Of a DNA stretch of 64,000 nt, positions 7,986 through 19,764 are shown in pieces. Both the position numbers and the translations under genes were made by a program. Origin of the DNA: Streptomyces sp. Go-475 (GTDB taxonomy: Bacteria; Actinomycetota; Actinomycetes; Streptomycetales; Streptomycetaceae); contig NZ_CP026121.1 in assembly GCF_003330845.1 (NCBI RefSeq), positions 4,631,501 to 4,695,500 on the forward strand. The letters run 5' to 3'. Within the stretch, counting starts at the first letter, position 1. Every line of letters starts with the position of its first letter. The notes under the pieces were generated by a model. That model saw only the letters and a program-made list of their open reading frames with translations, had not been told where the DNA came from and searched no databases.

Positions 7986-10316
7986 CTACTTCACCGGCTC
8001 CGGCTCCGGCGTGCTCGTCGAGTCCGCCGTGCCCGCCGGGGGCTCCCCGCCGTCGTCGTCACCGTCGTCGCCGTCGTCGCCCTCCGCCGGGACCGGCGTC
8101 TTCACCGAGTCCAGGAGGAGCTGGGCGACGTCCACGACCGTGATGGACTCCTTCGCCTTGCCGTCGTTCTTCTTGCCGTTGACGGAGTCGGTCAGCATGA
8201 CCAGGCAGAACGGGCAGGCCGTCGAGACGATGTCGGGGTTGAGGGAGAGGGCCTCGTCGACGCGTTCGTTGTTGATGCGCTTGCCGATCCGCTCCTCCAT
8301 CCACATCCGCGCGCCTCCCGCGCCGCAGCAGAAGCCCCGCTCCTTGTGGCGGTGCATCTCCTCGTTGCGGACGCCGGGGACGGCGGCGATGATCTCGCGC
8401 GGCGGCGTGTAGATCTTGTTGTGGCGGCCCAGGTAGCACGGGTCGTGGTACGTGATGATGCCCTCGACCGGCGTGACCGGGATCAGCTTGCCCTCGTCCA
8501 CCAGGTGCTGGAGCAGCTGGGTGTGGTGGATGACCTCGTAGTCGCCGCCGAGCTGCGGGTACTCGTTGCCGAGCGTGTTGAGGCAGTGCGGGCAGGTCGC
8601 GACGATCTTCTTGGAGGACTTGGGCTTCGCCGACTCCGGCGTGACCTTGCCGTCCTCGTCCATCTCCTCGCCGAACGCCATGTTCAGCGCCATGACGTTC
8701 TCCATGCCGAGCTCCTGGAACAGGGGCTCGTTGCCCAGGCGGCGGGCGGAGTCGCCGGTGCACTTCTCGTCGCCGCCCATGATCGCGAACTTCACGCCCG
8801 CGATGTGCAGCAGCTCCGCGAAGGCCTTCGTGGTCTTCTTGGCGCGGTCCTCCAGGGCGCCCGCGCAGCCGACCCAGTACAGGTACTCGACCTCGGACAG
8901 GTCCTCGATGTCCTTGCCGACGACCGGGACCTCGAAGTCGACCTCCTTGAGCCACTCCAGGCGCTGCTTCTTCGCCAGGCCCCAGGGGTTGCCCTTCTTC
9001 TCCAGGTTCTTGAGCATCGTGCCCGCCTCGGACGGGAAGGACGACTCGATCATCACCTGGTAGCGGCGCATGTCGACGATGTGGTCGACGTGCTCGATGT
9101 CGACGGGGCACTGCTCGACGCAGGCACCGCACGTGGTGCAGGACCACAGGACGTCCGGGTCGATGACGCCGTTGTCCTCCAGCGTGCCGATCAGGGGGCG
9201 TTCGGCCTCGGCCAGCGCCGACGCGGGGACGTCCTTCAGGGCCTCGGGAGACCCCTTCTCCTCGCCCTCCATCGTCTTGCCGCCGCCCGCCAGCAGGTAC
9301 GGCGCCTTGGCGTGCGCGTGGTCCCGCAGGGACATGATCAGCAGCTTCGGGGAGAGCGGCTTGCCCGTGTTCCAGGCGGGGCACTGCGACTGGCAGCGGC
9401 CGCACTCGGTGCACGTGGAGAAGTCCAGCAGGCCCTTCCAGGAGAACTGCTCGACCTGGGAGACACCGAAGACGTCGTCGTCGCCCGGGTCGGTGAAGTC
9501 GATCGGCTTGCCGCCGGACGTCATCGGCTGCAGGGCACCGAGGGCCGTGCCGCCGTCCGCCTCGCGCTTGAACCAGATGTTCGGGAACGCCAGGAAGCGG
9601 TGCCAGGCGACACCCATGTTGGTGTTCAGGCTGACCGTGATCATCCAGATCATGGTCGTGCCCAGCTTGATCATGGCGAAGAAGTAGACGAGGTTCTGCA
9701 GCGTCGCGACGCTCAGGCCCTTGAAGGCCAGGACCAGCGGGTACGAGGCGAAGTACGCGGCCTCGTAGCCGTCCACGTGGTGCAGCGCGCCCTCCAGGCC
9801 CCGCAGCACGTAGATCGCCAGGCCGATGGTGAGGATGACGTACTCGACGAAGTACGCCTGGCCCATCTTCGAGCCGGCGAAACGGGACTTGCGGCCCGGG
9901 CGCGACGGCAGGTTCAGCAGGCGGATCACCATCAGTGTGGCGATGCCGAGGGTCGTCATGGCCGCGATGAACTCGATGTAGAGCTCGTACGGGAGGAAGC
10001 CGCCGAGCACCGGCAGCGTCCAGTCGGCCTGGAACAGCTGGCCGTACGCGGTGATGATCGTCGGCGGCAGCGTCAGGAAGCCGATCGCGACGAACCAGTG
10101 CGCGACACCGACGATGCCCCACCGGTTCATGCGCGTGTGGCCGAGGAACTCCTTCACCAGGGTCACGCTGCGCTGGTAGGGGTTGTCGGTCCGGGTACCG
10201 GCGGGCACGGGCTGGCCCAGCTTGAAGTACCGGACGAACTGGCCGATCGCGCGTGCGAGCAGCGCGACGCCGACCACGGTCAGTACCAGCGACACGATGA
10301 TCGCGGCGAGTTGCAT
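7986..10316 (-). CDS. Membrane-bound Fe-S oxidoreductase (heterodisulfide-reductase-like, CCG domains)
   Basis: 776 aa. The N-terminal third holds about six membrane helices (MQLAAIIVSLVLTVVGVAL onward), as in NarI/DsrM-type quinone-interacting subunits. Two 4Fe-4S ferredoxin motifs follow, CTECGRCQSQCP near 305 and CTTCGACVEQCP near 395, then two cysteine-rich CCG domains (CPHCLNTLG, DPCYLGRHN, GFCCGAGGARMW) that in HdrD bind a catalytic cluster. The C-terminus is an acidic Asp/Glu/Pro tail. ATG 10316 is preceded by GAGGAG. This fused architecture is common in actinobacteria, often linked to fatty-acid or electron-transfer-flavoprotein metabolism; electron donor and acceptor are unknown. A TTAC-N6-GTAA palindrome lies upstream. 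Confidence 0.9.
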   Translation of the reverse strand: MQLAAIIVSLVLTVVGVALLARAIGQFVRYFKLGQPVPAGTRTDNPYQRSVTLVKEFLGHTRMNRWGIVGVAHWFVAIGFLTLPPTIITAYGQLFQADWTLPVLGGFLPYELYIEFIAAMTTLGIATLMVIRLLNLPSRPGRKSRFAGSKMGQAYFVEYVILTIGLAIYVLRGLEGALHHVDGYEAAYFASYPLVLAFKGLSVATLQNLVYFFAMIKLGTTMIWMITVSLNTNMGVAWHRFLAFPNIWFKREADGGTALGALQPMTSGGKPIDFTDPGDDDVFGVSQVEQFSWKGLLDFSTCTECGRCQSQCPAWNTGKPLSPKLLIMSLRDHAHAKAPYLLAGGGKTMEGEEKGSPEALKDVPASALAEAERPLIGTLEDNGVIDPDVLWSCTTCGACVEQCPVDIEHVDHIVDMRRYQVMIESSFPSEAGTMLKNLEKKGNPWGLAKKQRLEWLKEVDFEVPVVGKDIEDLSEVEYLYWVGCAGALEDRAKKTTKAFAELLHIAGVKFAIMGGDEKCTGDSARRLGNEPLFQELGMENVMALNMAFGEEMDEDGKVTPESAKPKSSKKIVATCPHCLNTLGNEYPQLGGDYEVIHHTQLLQHLVDEGKLIPVTPVEGIITYHDPCYLGRHNKIYTPPREIIAAVPGVRNEEMHRHKERGFCCGAGGARMWMEERIGKRINNERVDEALSLNPDIVSTACPFCLVMLTDSVNGKKNDGKAKESITVVDVAQLLLDSVKTPVPAEGDDGDDGDDDGGEPPAGTADSTSTPEPEPVK

Positions 10317-10377
10317 GGGGGCTCCTCGGGCCTGCGAGGGTTTCGTCGGGGTGACCTGTCGCGATGAGGGTTCCCCG

Positions 10378-10397
10378 AAATTACTAAGCGGTAACTT
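10378..10397. promoter_or_regulatory. Candidate TetR-type operator upstream of the Fe-S oxidoreductase
   Basis: The imperfect palindrome AA-x-TTAC-N6-GTAA-x-TT (core TTACTAAGCGGTAA at 10381-10394) lies about 65 bp upstream of the oxidoreductase start in the divergent gap 10317-10536. Its form resembles operators of TetR-family lipid regulators; the regulator is not encoded here. Confidence 0.4.
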
Positions 10398-10536
10398 ATG
10401 CAGTCCGTCTGAGACTACCCCTATCTTCCGCCGCACTGTAGCCGGGTGGGCAGTGATCTGAATCGCTCAGGGTTGCCTCAGGAACCCTCCGGATTCGACC
10501 CGGATCCCGTCGTGTTATTCGTACCGAAATGTCATA

Positions 10537-11568
10537 GTGACGCCTAACTTATATCCCGTGCTCTACGGGATCACCGCCGCCGCCACCGCCCTCCTGCTCA
10601 CCGCCCTCCTCGCGGCGGTACTGCGGGTGCCCGCCCTGCGGCTGCGGCTGGTCGAGCGGCGGCGGCAGCGCGAGGTGCCGCTGTCCGGGGGCGTGGCCGT
10701 CGTGGTCGTCACCGGGACGGTCGTCGGCGTCAAGGAGTGGGGCGCGGCCGGGAGCGGGATCGACGGGCTGCTCGTCGCCGGCGGCGTGGTCGCCCTGCTC
10801 GGGCTCGTCGACGACGTGTGGCGGCTGCGGCGGCGGGTGCTGGCCGGCGGTACGGGCGTGGCGGCCGCGTGTGTCGTGCCGTACGGGGAGACGGGCGTGG
10901 GCACCGGGCTGCTCGGCGTCCTGTGGGTCGTCGGGGTGACCCTCGCCTTCCGGGGGCTGGACCACGCCGACGGGCTCGCGGGGACGGTCGGGGTCGTCAC
11001 CGCCTTCGGGGTGGCGGCCTGCGCGGCGATCGACGTGCTGGACGGGATCGCCGTGCTGATGAGCGTGCTGGCCGCGGCGCTGACCGGCTTCCTGCTGCAC
11101 AACTGGCACCCCGCGCGCGTGGCGCTGGGGAGCTGCGGATCGATGTCCGCGGGGTTCGTGATCGCCCTCGGGCTGGTGCACGTCCGGGCCGGGTTCGGGC
11201 TCGGGGAGAGCGCGGGGGTGCTCTTCGCGCTGACGGCCCTGGGGAGCGCCGACGCCGTACTCGTCCTGCTGGCCCGGCGGCTGAGCGGGCGGCCCGTCGT
11301 CCGCAGCGGGCCCGACCACCTCGCGCACCGGCTGCGGCGGCTCGGGCTGACCGTGCCGGGGGTCACTCTGCTGCTGGGCGTCGGGGCGTTCTCCGGCGTG
11401 CTCGTCGGGGTACTCGCGCACGCCGGCTGGGTCGGGGCCGACGCCCTGTGGTGGGTGCCCGGCGTGGCTCTCGTGGTGGTGTTCGCCCTCTCCCGTGTGC
11501 CGGTGTACGCCGCTCGACGCACAGTATCGCCGCAGGTCAGCGCGTCGTTGCGTGTAAGGAGCGGATAA
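10537..11568 (+). CDS. MraY/WecA-like glycosyl-1-phosphate transferase (GT4 membrane family)
   Basis: 343 aa with about ten membrane helices. Family signatures: LVERRRQREVPLSGG near 38-52 (the R-x-x-x-x-P-x-x-GG loop), LLGLVDDVW near 87 (catalytic-type Asp pair) and FRGLDHADGLAG near 138, matching the N-x-x-DG-x-DGLA region, though the usual Asn is replaced. These enzymes load a sugar phosphate onto undecaprenyl phosphate. The start is uncertain: GTG 10537 (no clear SD) would put a TTA codon fifth, while GTG 10558 would exclude it. It sits between a divergent oxidoreductase and dnaK and ends about 95 bp before dnaK. Confidence 0.75.
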   Translation: MTPNLYPVLYGITAAATALLLTALLAAVLRVPALRLRLVERRRQREVPLSGGVAVVVVTGTVVGVKEWGAAGSGIDGLLVAGGVVALLGLVDDVWRLRRRVLAGGTGVAAACVVPYGETGVGTGLLGVLWVVGVTLAFRGLDHADGLAGTVGVVTAFGVAACAAIDVLDGIAVLMSVLAAALTGFLLHNWHPARVALGSCGSMSAGFVIALGLVHVRAGFGLGESAGVLFALTALGSADAVLVLLARRLSGRPVVRSGPDHLAHRLRRLGLTVPGVTLLLGVGAFSGVLVGVLAHAGWVGADALWWVPGVALVVVFALSRVPVYAARRTVSPQVSASLRVRSG

Positions 11569-11570
11569 GA

Positions 11571-11591
11571 GTTGAGCCCGCTCGACTCAGC
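11571..11591. promoter_or_regulatory. HspR operator (HAIR), distal copy
   Basis: GTTGAGC-N7-ACTCAGC, a near match to the HspR-associated inverted repeat CTTGAGT-N7-ACTCAAG, just upstream of the dnaK -35 region. Confidence 0.8.
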
Positions 11592-11595
11592 TCTG

Positions 11596-14166
<2,571 letters not shown>

Positions 14167-14196
14167 CGCAGACGAAGGGAAGGAGGGGCGTCGAGG

Positions 14197-15378
14197 ATGA
14201 GCACCAAGGACTTCATCGAGAAGGACTACTACAAGGTCCTCGGCGTCCCCAAGGACGCCACCGAGGCCGAGATCAAGAAGGCGTACCGGAAGCTCGCCCG
14301 CGAGTACCATCCGGACGCCAACAAGGGCAACGTCAAGGCGGAGGAGCGCTTCAAGGAGATCTCCGAGGCCAACGACATCCTCGGCGACCCCAAGAAGCGC
14401 AAGGAGTACGACGAGGCGCGCGCCCTCTTCGGCAACGGCGGCTTCCGCCCGGGGCCCGGTGGCGCGGGCGGCTCCTTCAACTTCGACCTGGGCGACCTCT
14501 TCGGAGGCGGCGCCCAGGGCCAGGGCGGGGCCGGCGGCTTCGGCGGCGGCCTCGGTGACGTCTTCGGGGGCCTGTTCAACCGCGGCGGCGCCGGCCCGGG
14601 GACGCGGACGCAGCCCCGGCGCGGCCAGGACATCGAGTCCGAGGTGACGCTCAGCTTCACCGAGGCCATCGAGGGCGCGACGGTCCCGCTGCGGATGTCC
14701 TCGCAGTCGCCCTGCAAGGCCTGTTCGGGCACCGGCGACAAGAACGGCACGCCGCGCGTGTGCCCGACCTGCGTCGGCACCGGGCAGGTCGCCCGGGGCA
14801 GCGGCGGCGGCTTCTCCCTCACCGACCCCTGCCCGGACTGCAAGGGCCGCGGCCTGATCGCGGAGAACCCCTGCGAGATCTGCAAGGGCAGCGGCCGGGC
14901 CAAGTCCTCGCGGACCATGCAGGTGCGCATCCCCGCGGGCGTCAGCGACGGCCAGCGGATCCGGCTGCGCGGCAAGGGAGCGCCGGGCGAGCGCGGCGGC
15001 CCCGCGGGCGACCTGTACGTGGTCGTGCACGTCGACTCCCACCCGGTGTTCGGCCGCAAGGACGACAACCTCACCGTCACCGTCCCGGTGACGTTCGCCG
15101 AGGCGGCCCTCGGCGGCGAGGTCCGGGTGCCCACGCTGGGCGGCCCGCCCGTCACGCTGAAACTGCCGCCCGGCACGCCGAACGGCCGTACGATGCGCGC
15201 CCGGGGCAAGGGCGCGGTCCGCAAGGACGGCACTCGCGGCGACCTCCTGGTCACCGTCGAGGTGAGTGTCCCGAAGGACGTGACGGGGAAGGCTCGTGAC
15301 GCACTGGAGGCGTATCGCGAGGCGACCGCGGGCGAGGATCCGCGGGCGGATCTGTTCCAGGCCGCGAAGGGAGCATGA
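14197..15378 (+). CDS. dnaJ: Hsp40 co-chaperone DnaJ
   Basis: 393 aa, class I J-protein. J domain at about 8-75 with the HPD tripeptide (REYHPDAN), Gly/Phe-rich linker, and four zinc motifs CKACSGTG, CPTCVGTG, CPDCKGRG and CEICKGSG at about 170-235, then the two C-terminal beta domains (FAEAALGGEVRVPTLGG). It stimulates DnaK ATPase and delivers substrates. Its last codons overlap the hspR start (ATGA). Confidence 0.98.
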   Translation: MSTKDFIEKDYYKVLGVPKDATEAEIKKAYRKLAREYHPDANKGNVKAEERFKEISEANDILGDPKKRKEYDEARALFGNGGFRPGPGGAGGSFNFDLGDLFGGGAQGQGGAGGFGGGLGDVFGGLFNRGGAGPGTRTQPRRGQDIESEVTLSFTEAIEGATVPLRMSSQSPCKACSGTGDKNGTPRVCPTCVGTGQVARGSGGGFSLTDPCPDCKGRGLIAENPCEICKGSGRAKSSRTMQVRIPAGVSDGQRIRLRGKGAPGERGGPAGDLYVVVHVDSHPVFGRKDDNLTVTVPVTFAEAALGGEVRVPTLGGPPVTLKLPPGTPNGRTMRARGKGAVRKDGTRGDLLVTVEVSVPKDVTGKARDALEAYREATAGEDPRADLFQAAKGA

Positions 15379-15836
15379 GTCAGATGGACGGTCGTCGACG
15401 CAACCCGTATGAACTGACCGAGGAAACCCCGGTCTACGTCATCTCGGTGGCGGCCCAGCTGTCCGGCCTGCACCCGCAGACCCTGCGCCAGTACGACCGT
15501 CTGGGCCTGGTGTCCCCGGACCGCACGGCCGGCCGGGGCCGCCGCTACTCGGCCCGTGACATCGAACTGCTCCGCCAGGTGCAGCAGTTGTCGCAGGACG
15601 AGGGCATCAACCTGGCGGGCATCAAGCGCATCATCGAACTGGAGAACCAGGTCGCCGCGCTCCAGGCCCGCGTGGCCGAGCTGGAGGACGCGCTCGACGG
15701 CGCCGCGGCGGCGATGCGGCAGCGCGAGGCGGCGGTGCACGCGTCGTACCGTCGCGACCTGGTGCCGTACCAGGAGGTGCAGCAGACCAGCGCGCTGGTG
15801 GTGTGGCGGCCGAAGCGCCAGCAGCAGGCGGACTGA
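15375..15836 (+). CDS. hspR: MerR-family heat-shock repressor HspR
   Basis: 153 aa. MerR-type winged helix near 18-85 (VYVISVAAQLSGLHPQTLRQYDRLGLV, GRRYSARDIELLRQVQ) followed by a coiled coil (IIELENQVAALQARVAELED). HspR represses its own operon and clpB by binding HAIR repeats; copies are visible at 11571, 11623 and 23013. ATG 15375 overlaps the dnaJ stop, giving coupled expression. A strong terminator follows at 15855. Confidence 0.98.
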   Translation: MSQMDGRRRNPYELTEETPVYVISVAAQLSGLHPQTLRQYDRLGLVSPDRTAGRGRRYSARDIELLRQVQQLSQDEGINLAGIKRIIELENQVAALQARVAELEDALDGAAAAMRQREAAVHASYRRDLVPYQEVQQTSALVVWRPKRQQQAD

Positions 15837-15854
15837 CGCGCGTACACCTGCGAG

Positions 15855-15884
15855 AAGGGCCGGGAGAACACTCCCGGCCCTTTT
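15855..15884 (+). terminator. Terminator of the dnaK operon
   Basis: Perfect 12-bp stem AAGGGCCGGGAG / CTCCCGGCCCTT with an AACA loop followed by a T run, 18 bp after the hspR stop. Confidence 0.95.
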
Positions 15885-16108
15885 CGTATGCCTTGGGGTG
15901 TTTTCGCTGGGCCTCCTGTGGATGACCGGATGGTGCACGTCACTTGGATGTGATTCCGCAGAGTCTTCACAACTGCTGCGGAGCGTGGTGTTGTCATCTC
16001 GTTAAGTGGTTCCGCTTGACGCTGGGGGCCGCGTCCGCGTTGGCTTTTCAGTCACATGGGCCACAAAGCTGTGCCCACGTCCGAATCACACGTGAAGCGA
16101 GCCCCCGC

Positions 16109-17218
16109 ATGCGTCGTCGTATCTCCATATCCGTGGCCGCGGCCGCGATGTCCGTCACGCTCGCCGGCTGCGGCGTGCTCAACGCGACCGGGAGCAGCGA
16201 CGACGCCAGCCCGACGAAGGGCAACGACATCACGGTGGGCCTGCTGCTGCCGGAGAAGGCGAACACGCGGTACGAGAACTTCGACTACCCCATCATCAAG
16301 CAGAAGGTCGAGTCCCTCACGAACGACCAGGGCCGCGTCGAGTACGCCAACGCCGAGGCGAGCGCCGACAAGCAGGCGGGCCAGCTGCAGCAGATGATCG
16401 ACGACCGGGTCGACGTGATCCTGCTGGACGCGGTCGACTCCCGGGCCATCGCGAGCGGCGTGAAGAAGGCCAAGGACGCCGGCATCCCGGTCATCGCCTA
16501 CGACCGGCTGGCCGAGGGCCCGATCGACGCGTACATCTCCTTCGACAACGAACTGGTCGGCGAGGTCCAGGGCCGCTCCCTGCTGGAGGCCATCGGCGAG
16601 AAGGCGAGCCTCTCCGACAAGATCGTCATGATGAACGGTTCGCCGACGGACCCGAACGCCAAGCAGTTCAAGGCGGGTGCGATGTCCGAGCTGAACGGCA
16701 AGGTGACGATCGCCGCGTCCTTCGACACCAAGGACTGGAAGCCGGAGAACGCCGAGGCCAACATGGCCAAGGCGATCGAGGAGATCGGCGCGGACGACAT
16801 CGCGGCGGTGTACTCCGCCAACGACGGCATGGCGGGCGGCATCGTCAAGGCGCTGGAGGCCGCCGGCGTGACCGACCTGCCGCCGATCACCGGGCAGGAC
16901 GCGGAACTCCCCGCGGTGCAGCGCATCATCAGCGGTGACCAGTACATGAGCGTGTACAAGTCGTACCCGCAGGAGGCGGAGAGCGCCGCGGAGATGGCGG
17001 TCGCGAAGGTCCAGGGCCGGGACATCCAGTTCGCCGCCCTCACCCGCGACAAGGTCGACAGCCCCACCCACAAGGGGATCCCGGCGCAGCTCGTGCCCGT
17101 GGTCGCGCTGACCCGGGAGAACATCAAGGACACGGTCGTCGCCGACGACATCTACCAGGTGTCGGACATCTGCACGGCGAAGTACCGGGCGGCCTGCCAG
17201 TCCCTCGGCCTCAAGTAG
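16109..17218 (+). CDS. Sugar-binding lipoprotein (periplasmic-binding protein of the xylose/ChvE type)
   Basis: 369 aa. Lipoprotein signal MRRRISISVAAAAMSVTLAGC with lipobox LAGC at about 18-21, then a type I substrate-binding fold (DITVGLLLPEKANTRYENFD, VDVILLDAVDSRAIASG, YDRLAEGPIDAYISFDNE, AAVYSANDGMAGGI). It resembles ChvE/XylF-like monosaccharide receptors. No ABC permease or ATPase genes are adjacent, so it either shares a distant transporter or acts as a sensor. The start at 16109 has only a weak GAAGCGAG upstream. Its last five codons (S-L-G-L-K, stop) match the first half of the tandem repeat that follows. Confidence 0.88.
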   Translation: MRRRISISVAAAAMSVTLAGCGVLNATGSSDDASPTKGNDITVGLLLPEKANTRYENFDYPIIKQKVESLTNDQGRVEYANAEASADKQAGQLQQMIDDRVDVILLDAVDSRAIASGVKKAKDAGIPVIAYDRLAEGPIDAYISFDNELVGEVQGRSLLEAIGEKASLSDKIVMMNGSPTDPNAKQFKAGAMSELNGKVTIAASFDTKDWKPENAEANMAKAIEEIGADDIAAVYSANDGMAGGIVKALEAAGVTDLPPITGQDAELPAVQRIISGDQYMSVYKSYPQEAESAAEMAVAKVQGRDIQFAALTRDKVDSPTHKGIPAQLVPVVALTRENIKDTVVADDIYQVSDICTAKYRAACQSLGLK

Positions 17219-17312
17219 CCGGTTCCTCGGCTTCAAGCGGCCGGTCGCTCGGCTTCAAGCGGCCGGTCGCTCGGCTTCAAGCGGCCGGTCCCTCGGCTTC
17301 AAGCGGCCGGTT
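17201..17312. repeat. 22-bp tandem repeat between convergent genes
   Basis: Four units of GCCGGTCGCTCGGCTTCAAG plus CG, with only 1-2 changes each, run from 17218; a fifth, diverged copy is the coding end of the lipoprotein gene (TCCCTCGGCCTCAAGTA). The stop codon of the opposing DUF418 gene lies in the last copy. No strong hairpin is formed. Confidence 0.9.
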
Positions 17313-18492
17313 CGGGCGCGCTCCTCGCGCCGGCCCTCCCGGGGCGTCCGGCCAGGGTGACCGCCCGCAGCAGCCACTCGGCGGGCCCGTGCCGGAACCG
17401 CCGGGTCCAGGCCGTGCTGAGGGCGAGCTGGAGCGCGTACACGGCGGCCGCGAGCAGCAGCACGCCGGCCGCTCCCACGTCCCCGTAGAGGGACAGGCCG
17501 TACGCCGTGGCGAGGAACGTCATGATCAGGGACTGCCCGAGGTAGTTCGTGAGCGCGAGGCGGCCCGCCGGGGCGAACAGCCGCCGGACCCGCTCGCCCC
17601 GGGGCGAGTCCAGCAGGAGCAGCAGCACGCAGGCGTACGCGGCCGACAGGGCGGGCGCCGTCAGCATGCCCACGCCGATGCCCAGGAGCTGCCAGCGGTC
17701 GCCCAGCGGTCCCTGTGCGGCGGAGGCGAAGAAGACGGCCCCCGGGACGCCGACGGCCAGCCCGGCGACCGTGCCGCGCACCAGCCGGGAGCGGTCGGTC
17801 CCGCCCGGGGCGAGCAGGCGCCGCCGCCCCGCGGCCAGGCCGAGGAAGAACGCGGCGAGCACGCCCGGGGCCATGAGGAGGACGCCGAGGAGGGCGAGGG
17901 GCAGCCGGTCCAGGTTCTCCCGCACGACCGTGCCCGCACTGCCGCGGTAGGCGGCCACGGCCTGCGCGACCGCCTGCTGCGGGACGGGTTCCTCGTCGTC
18001 GACCGCGGTGGCCAGCGCCCCCAGTCCGGTGAGGACGGCGCCGAACACCCCGTAGATCCAGGCGGCGGCCTGCACGGCGGTGGCCGGCCTGATCCGCCGT
18101 GCCCACAGCAGGACCACGCCCAGGACGCCGTAGGTCAGGAGGATGTCGCCGGTGTACAGCAGCACGGCGTGCGCCAGGCCGAGCAGCACCAGGCCCAGGG
18201 AGCGGCGCAGGAAGCGCGCGGTGACGCCGCGGCCGTCCCGTTCGGCGGCGGCCGCCTGGAGGGTGAAGCTGTAGCCGAACAGGAACGAGAACAGCAGGTA
18301 GAACTTGCTGGATGCGAACGCCGTCACCAGCCAGGCGGCGACCTGGTCCACCGGGGCCGCTTGGGGGTCCCGGACGCCTTCCGCCTCGTAAGGGCTCATG
18401 ATCTGCGCGCTGTTGACCACCAGGATGCCCAGCAGGGCGAAGCCCCGCAGCGCGTCGACGGCGGGCAGCCGCCGCGGCCCCGGGTCGTTCAC
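17299..18492 (-). CDS. DUF418 family membrane protein
   Basis: 397 aa, about ten membrane helices. It opens with RLPAVDALRGFALLGILVVN, the signature of the DUF1624/DUF418 (YeiB-like) family, and contains FSFLFGYSF near 70 and GRLALTNYLGQSL near 310, both typical of DUF418. The family is often annotated as membrane transport or acyltransferase-like, without established function. GTG 18492; the stop falls inside the 22-bp repeat array. It lies between a sugar-binding lipoprotein (convergent) and a LuxR regulator (divergent). Confidence 0.88.
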   Translation of the reverse strand: MNDPGPRRLPAVDALRGFALLGILVVNSAQIMSPYEAEGVRDPQAAPVDQVAAWLVTAFASSKFYLLFSFLFGYSFTLQAAAAERDGRGVTARFLRRSLGLVLLGLAHAVLLYTGDILLTYGVLGVVLLWARRIRPATAVQAAAWIYGVFGAVLTGLGALATAVDDEEPVPQQAVAQAVAAYRGSAGTVVRENLDRLPLALLGVLLMAPGVLAAFFLGLAAGRRRLLAPGGTDRSRLVRGTVAGLAVGVPGAVFFASAAQGPLGDRWQLLGIGVGMLTAPALSAAYACVLLLLLDSPRGERVRRLFAPAGRLALTNYLGQSLIMTFLATAYGLSLYGDVGAAGVLLLAAAVYALQLALSTAWTRRFRHGPAEWLLRAVTLAGRPGRAGARSAPEPAA

Positions 18493-18726
18493 GTTTCCCC
18501 CTCGCGGAGCAGGCGGGCCGGTCCCGGCCCGTGATCACAGAAGGTCGCACACCGACCGCGCACACGCCATCCCATGCTGTGGCAACAGGCCAGTCGGGAG
18601 CGAGCGGATTCAGGGATCGAACGGCGCAAAAAGGAACTCGGGCGCGGGGGAGCCGTGTTGCGGAGCAGGTCCGGGCCGCGCATAGTTGCGCTGCGAAGGA
18701 CGGCGAAACCGGGGGTGGGATGGGCG

Positions 18727-19764
18727 ATGGCCGGGCACGGGGCGGAGGAGCATCCACACGGTGCTGACCGACTGTGCGAGGCCGGGGATCGCGTGTATTC
18801 CCGGGCCGTACGGCGGGGCCGCGTGCCGCGCCGGGACGCCGGGCCGGTGCCCTGCCTGCTGGAACTCGCCCTGCTCCACCCGGACCCGGACGACATGGAC
18901 TGGCTGGTGCCGACCCCGCCGCAGGAGGTCATGACCCGGCTGCTGCGCGGGATGTACGACGAGGTCAGCGCGAGCCAGCGGCGGGTGGGTTCGGCGGTGG
19001 CGGCCTTCGAGCGGTACGCCGGGCTGGGCCGCCAGATGCAGCCCGCCGCGTCGGCCGCGGACGGTCCGGCGATCCGGGTCCTGGACGGACTCGCCCGGAT
19101 CCAGGCGGCGATGGACGAGGCGACCCAGGCGTGCACGACCGAGGTGCTCACGGTGCAGCCGGGCGGCATCCGCCGCGAGGCGGAGCTGTCCGAGGGGCTG
19201 CACCGGGCGCTGGCGCTGCGCGGCCGGGGCGTGCGGATGCGGGACCTGTACACGCATGTCGCCCGGCACGGGCAGGGGTTGCTGACCTACCTGGAGCTGA
19301 TGGGCGACGCGGTGGAGGCGCGCACGCTGGACGAGGTCATCGACCGGCTGATCCTCTTCGACCGGACGGTGGCGTTCATCCCCGCCAACACCGACCGCAC
19401 GATGGCGCTGGAGCTGCGGCACCCGGCGATCGTCGAGTACCTGGTCACGGTGTTCGAACGGCTGTGGCGGCTGGCGATCCCGCTGACGGCCCCGCTCCCC
19501 GACACGGGCATCGAGGGCATCTCCCACCGGGAGCAGTCGATCGCGGCCCTGCTCGCGGAGGGGCACCAGGACGCGGTGATCGCCGAGCGGCTGGGGATCA
19601 GTGTGCGGACCTGCCGGGCGCACATCGCGCGGCTGTCGGAGACGCTGGGGGCGGCGAGCCGTACGCAACTGGGCGTGCGCATCGCCCAGGTGGGACTCGA
19701 CGGGCCGCCCCAGGTGGCCGCGCCCCTCAGTGTTCCTCGTCGAGCATCCCGGACTGCCCGATGA
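18727..19764 (+). CDS. LuxR-type HTH regulator (paralogue 1)
   Basis: 345 aa. The C-terminal 60-70 residues are a LuxR/GerE helix-turn-helix (ISHREQSIAALLAEGHQDAVIAERLGISVRTCRAHIARL). The N-terminal 260 residues match the two regulators at 19727 and 20734 in layout: C-LLEL-LLHPDPDD, TEVLTVQPGG, RDLYTHVARH, IDRLILFDRTVAFIPAN and ALELRHPAIVEYL. This long N-terminal region looks TrmB/PLD-like and is probably a sensor domain; its ligand is unknown. ATG 18727 has a G-rich upstream. It is convergent with paralogue 2; their 3' ends overlap by 38 bp. Confidence 0.85.
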   Translation: MAGHGAEEHPHGADRLCEAGDRVYSRAVRRGRVPRRDAGPVPCLLELALLHPDPDDMDWLVPTPPQEVMTRLLRGMYDEVSASQRRVGSAVAAFERYAGLGRQMQPAASAADGPAIRVLDGLARIQAAMDEATQACTTEVLTVQPGGIRREAELSEGLHRALALRGRGVRMRDLYTHVARHGQGLLTYLELMGDAVEARTLDEVIDRLILFDRTVAFIPANTDRTMALELRHPAIVEYLVTVFERLWRLAIPLTAPLPDTGIEGISHREQSIAALLAEGHQDAVIAERLGISVRTCRAHIARLSETLGAASRTQLGVRIAQVGLDGPPQVAAPLSVPRRASRTAR

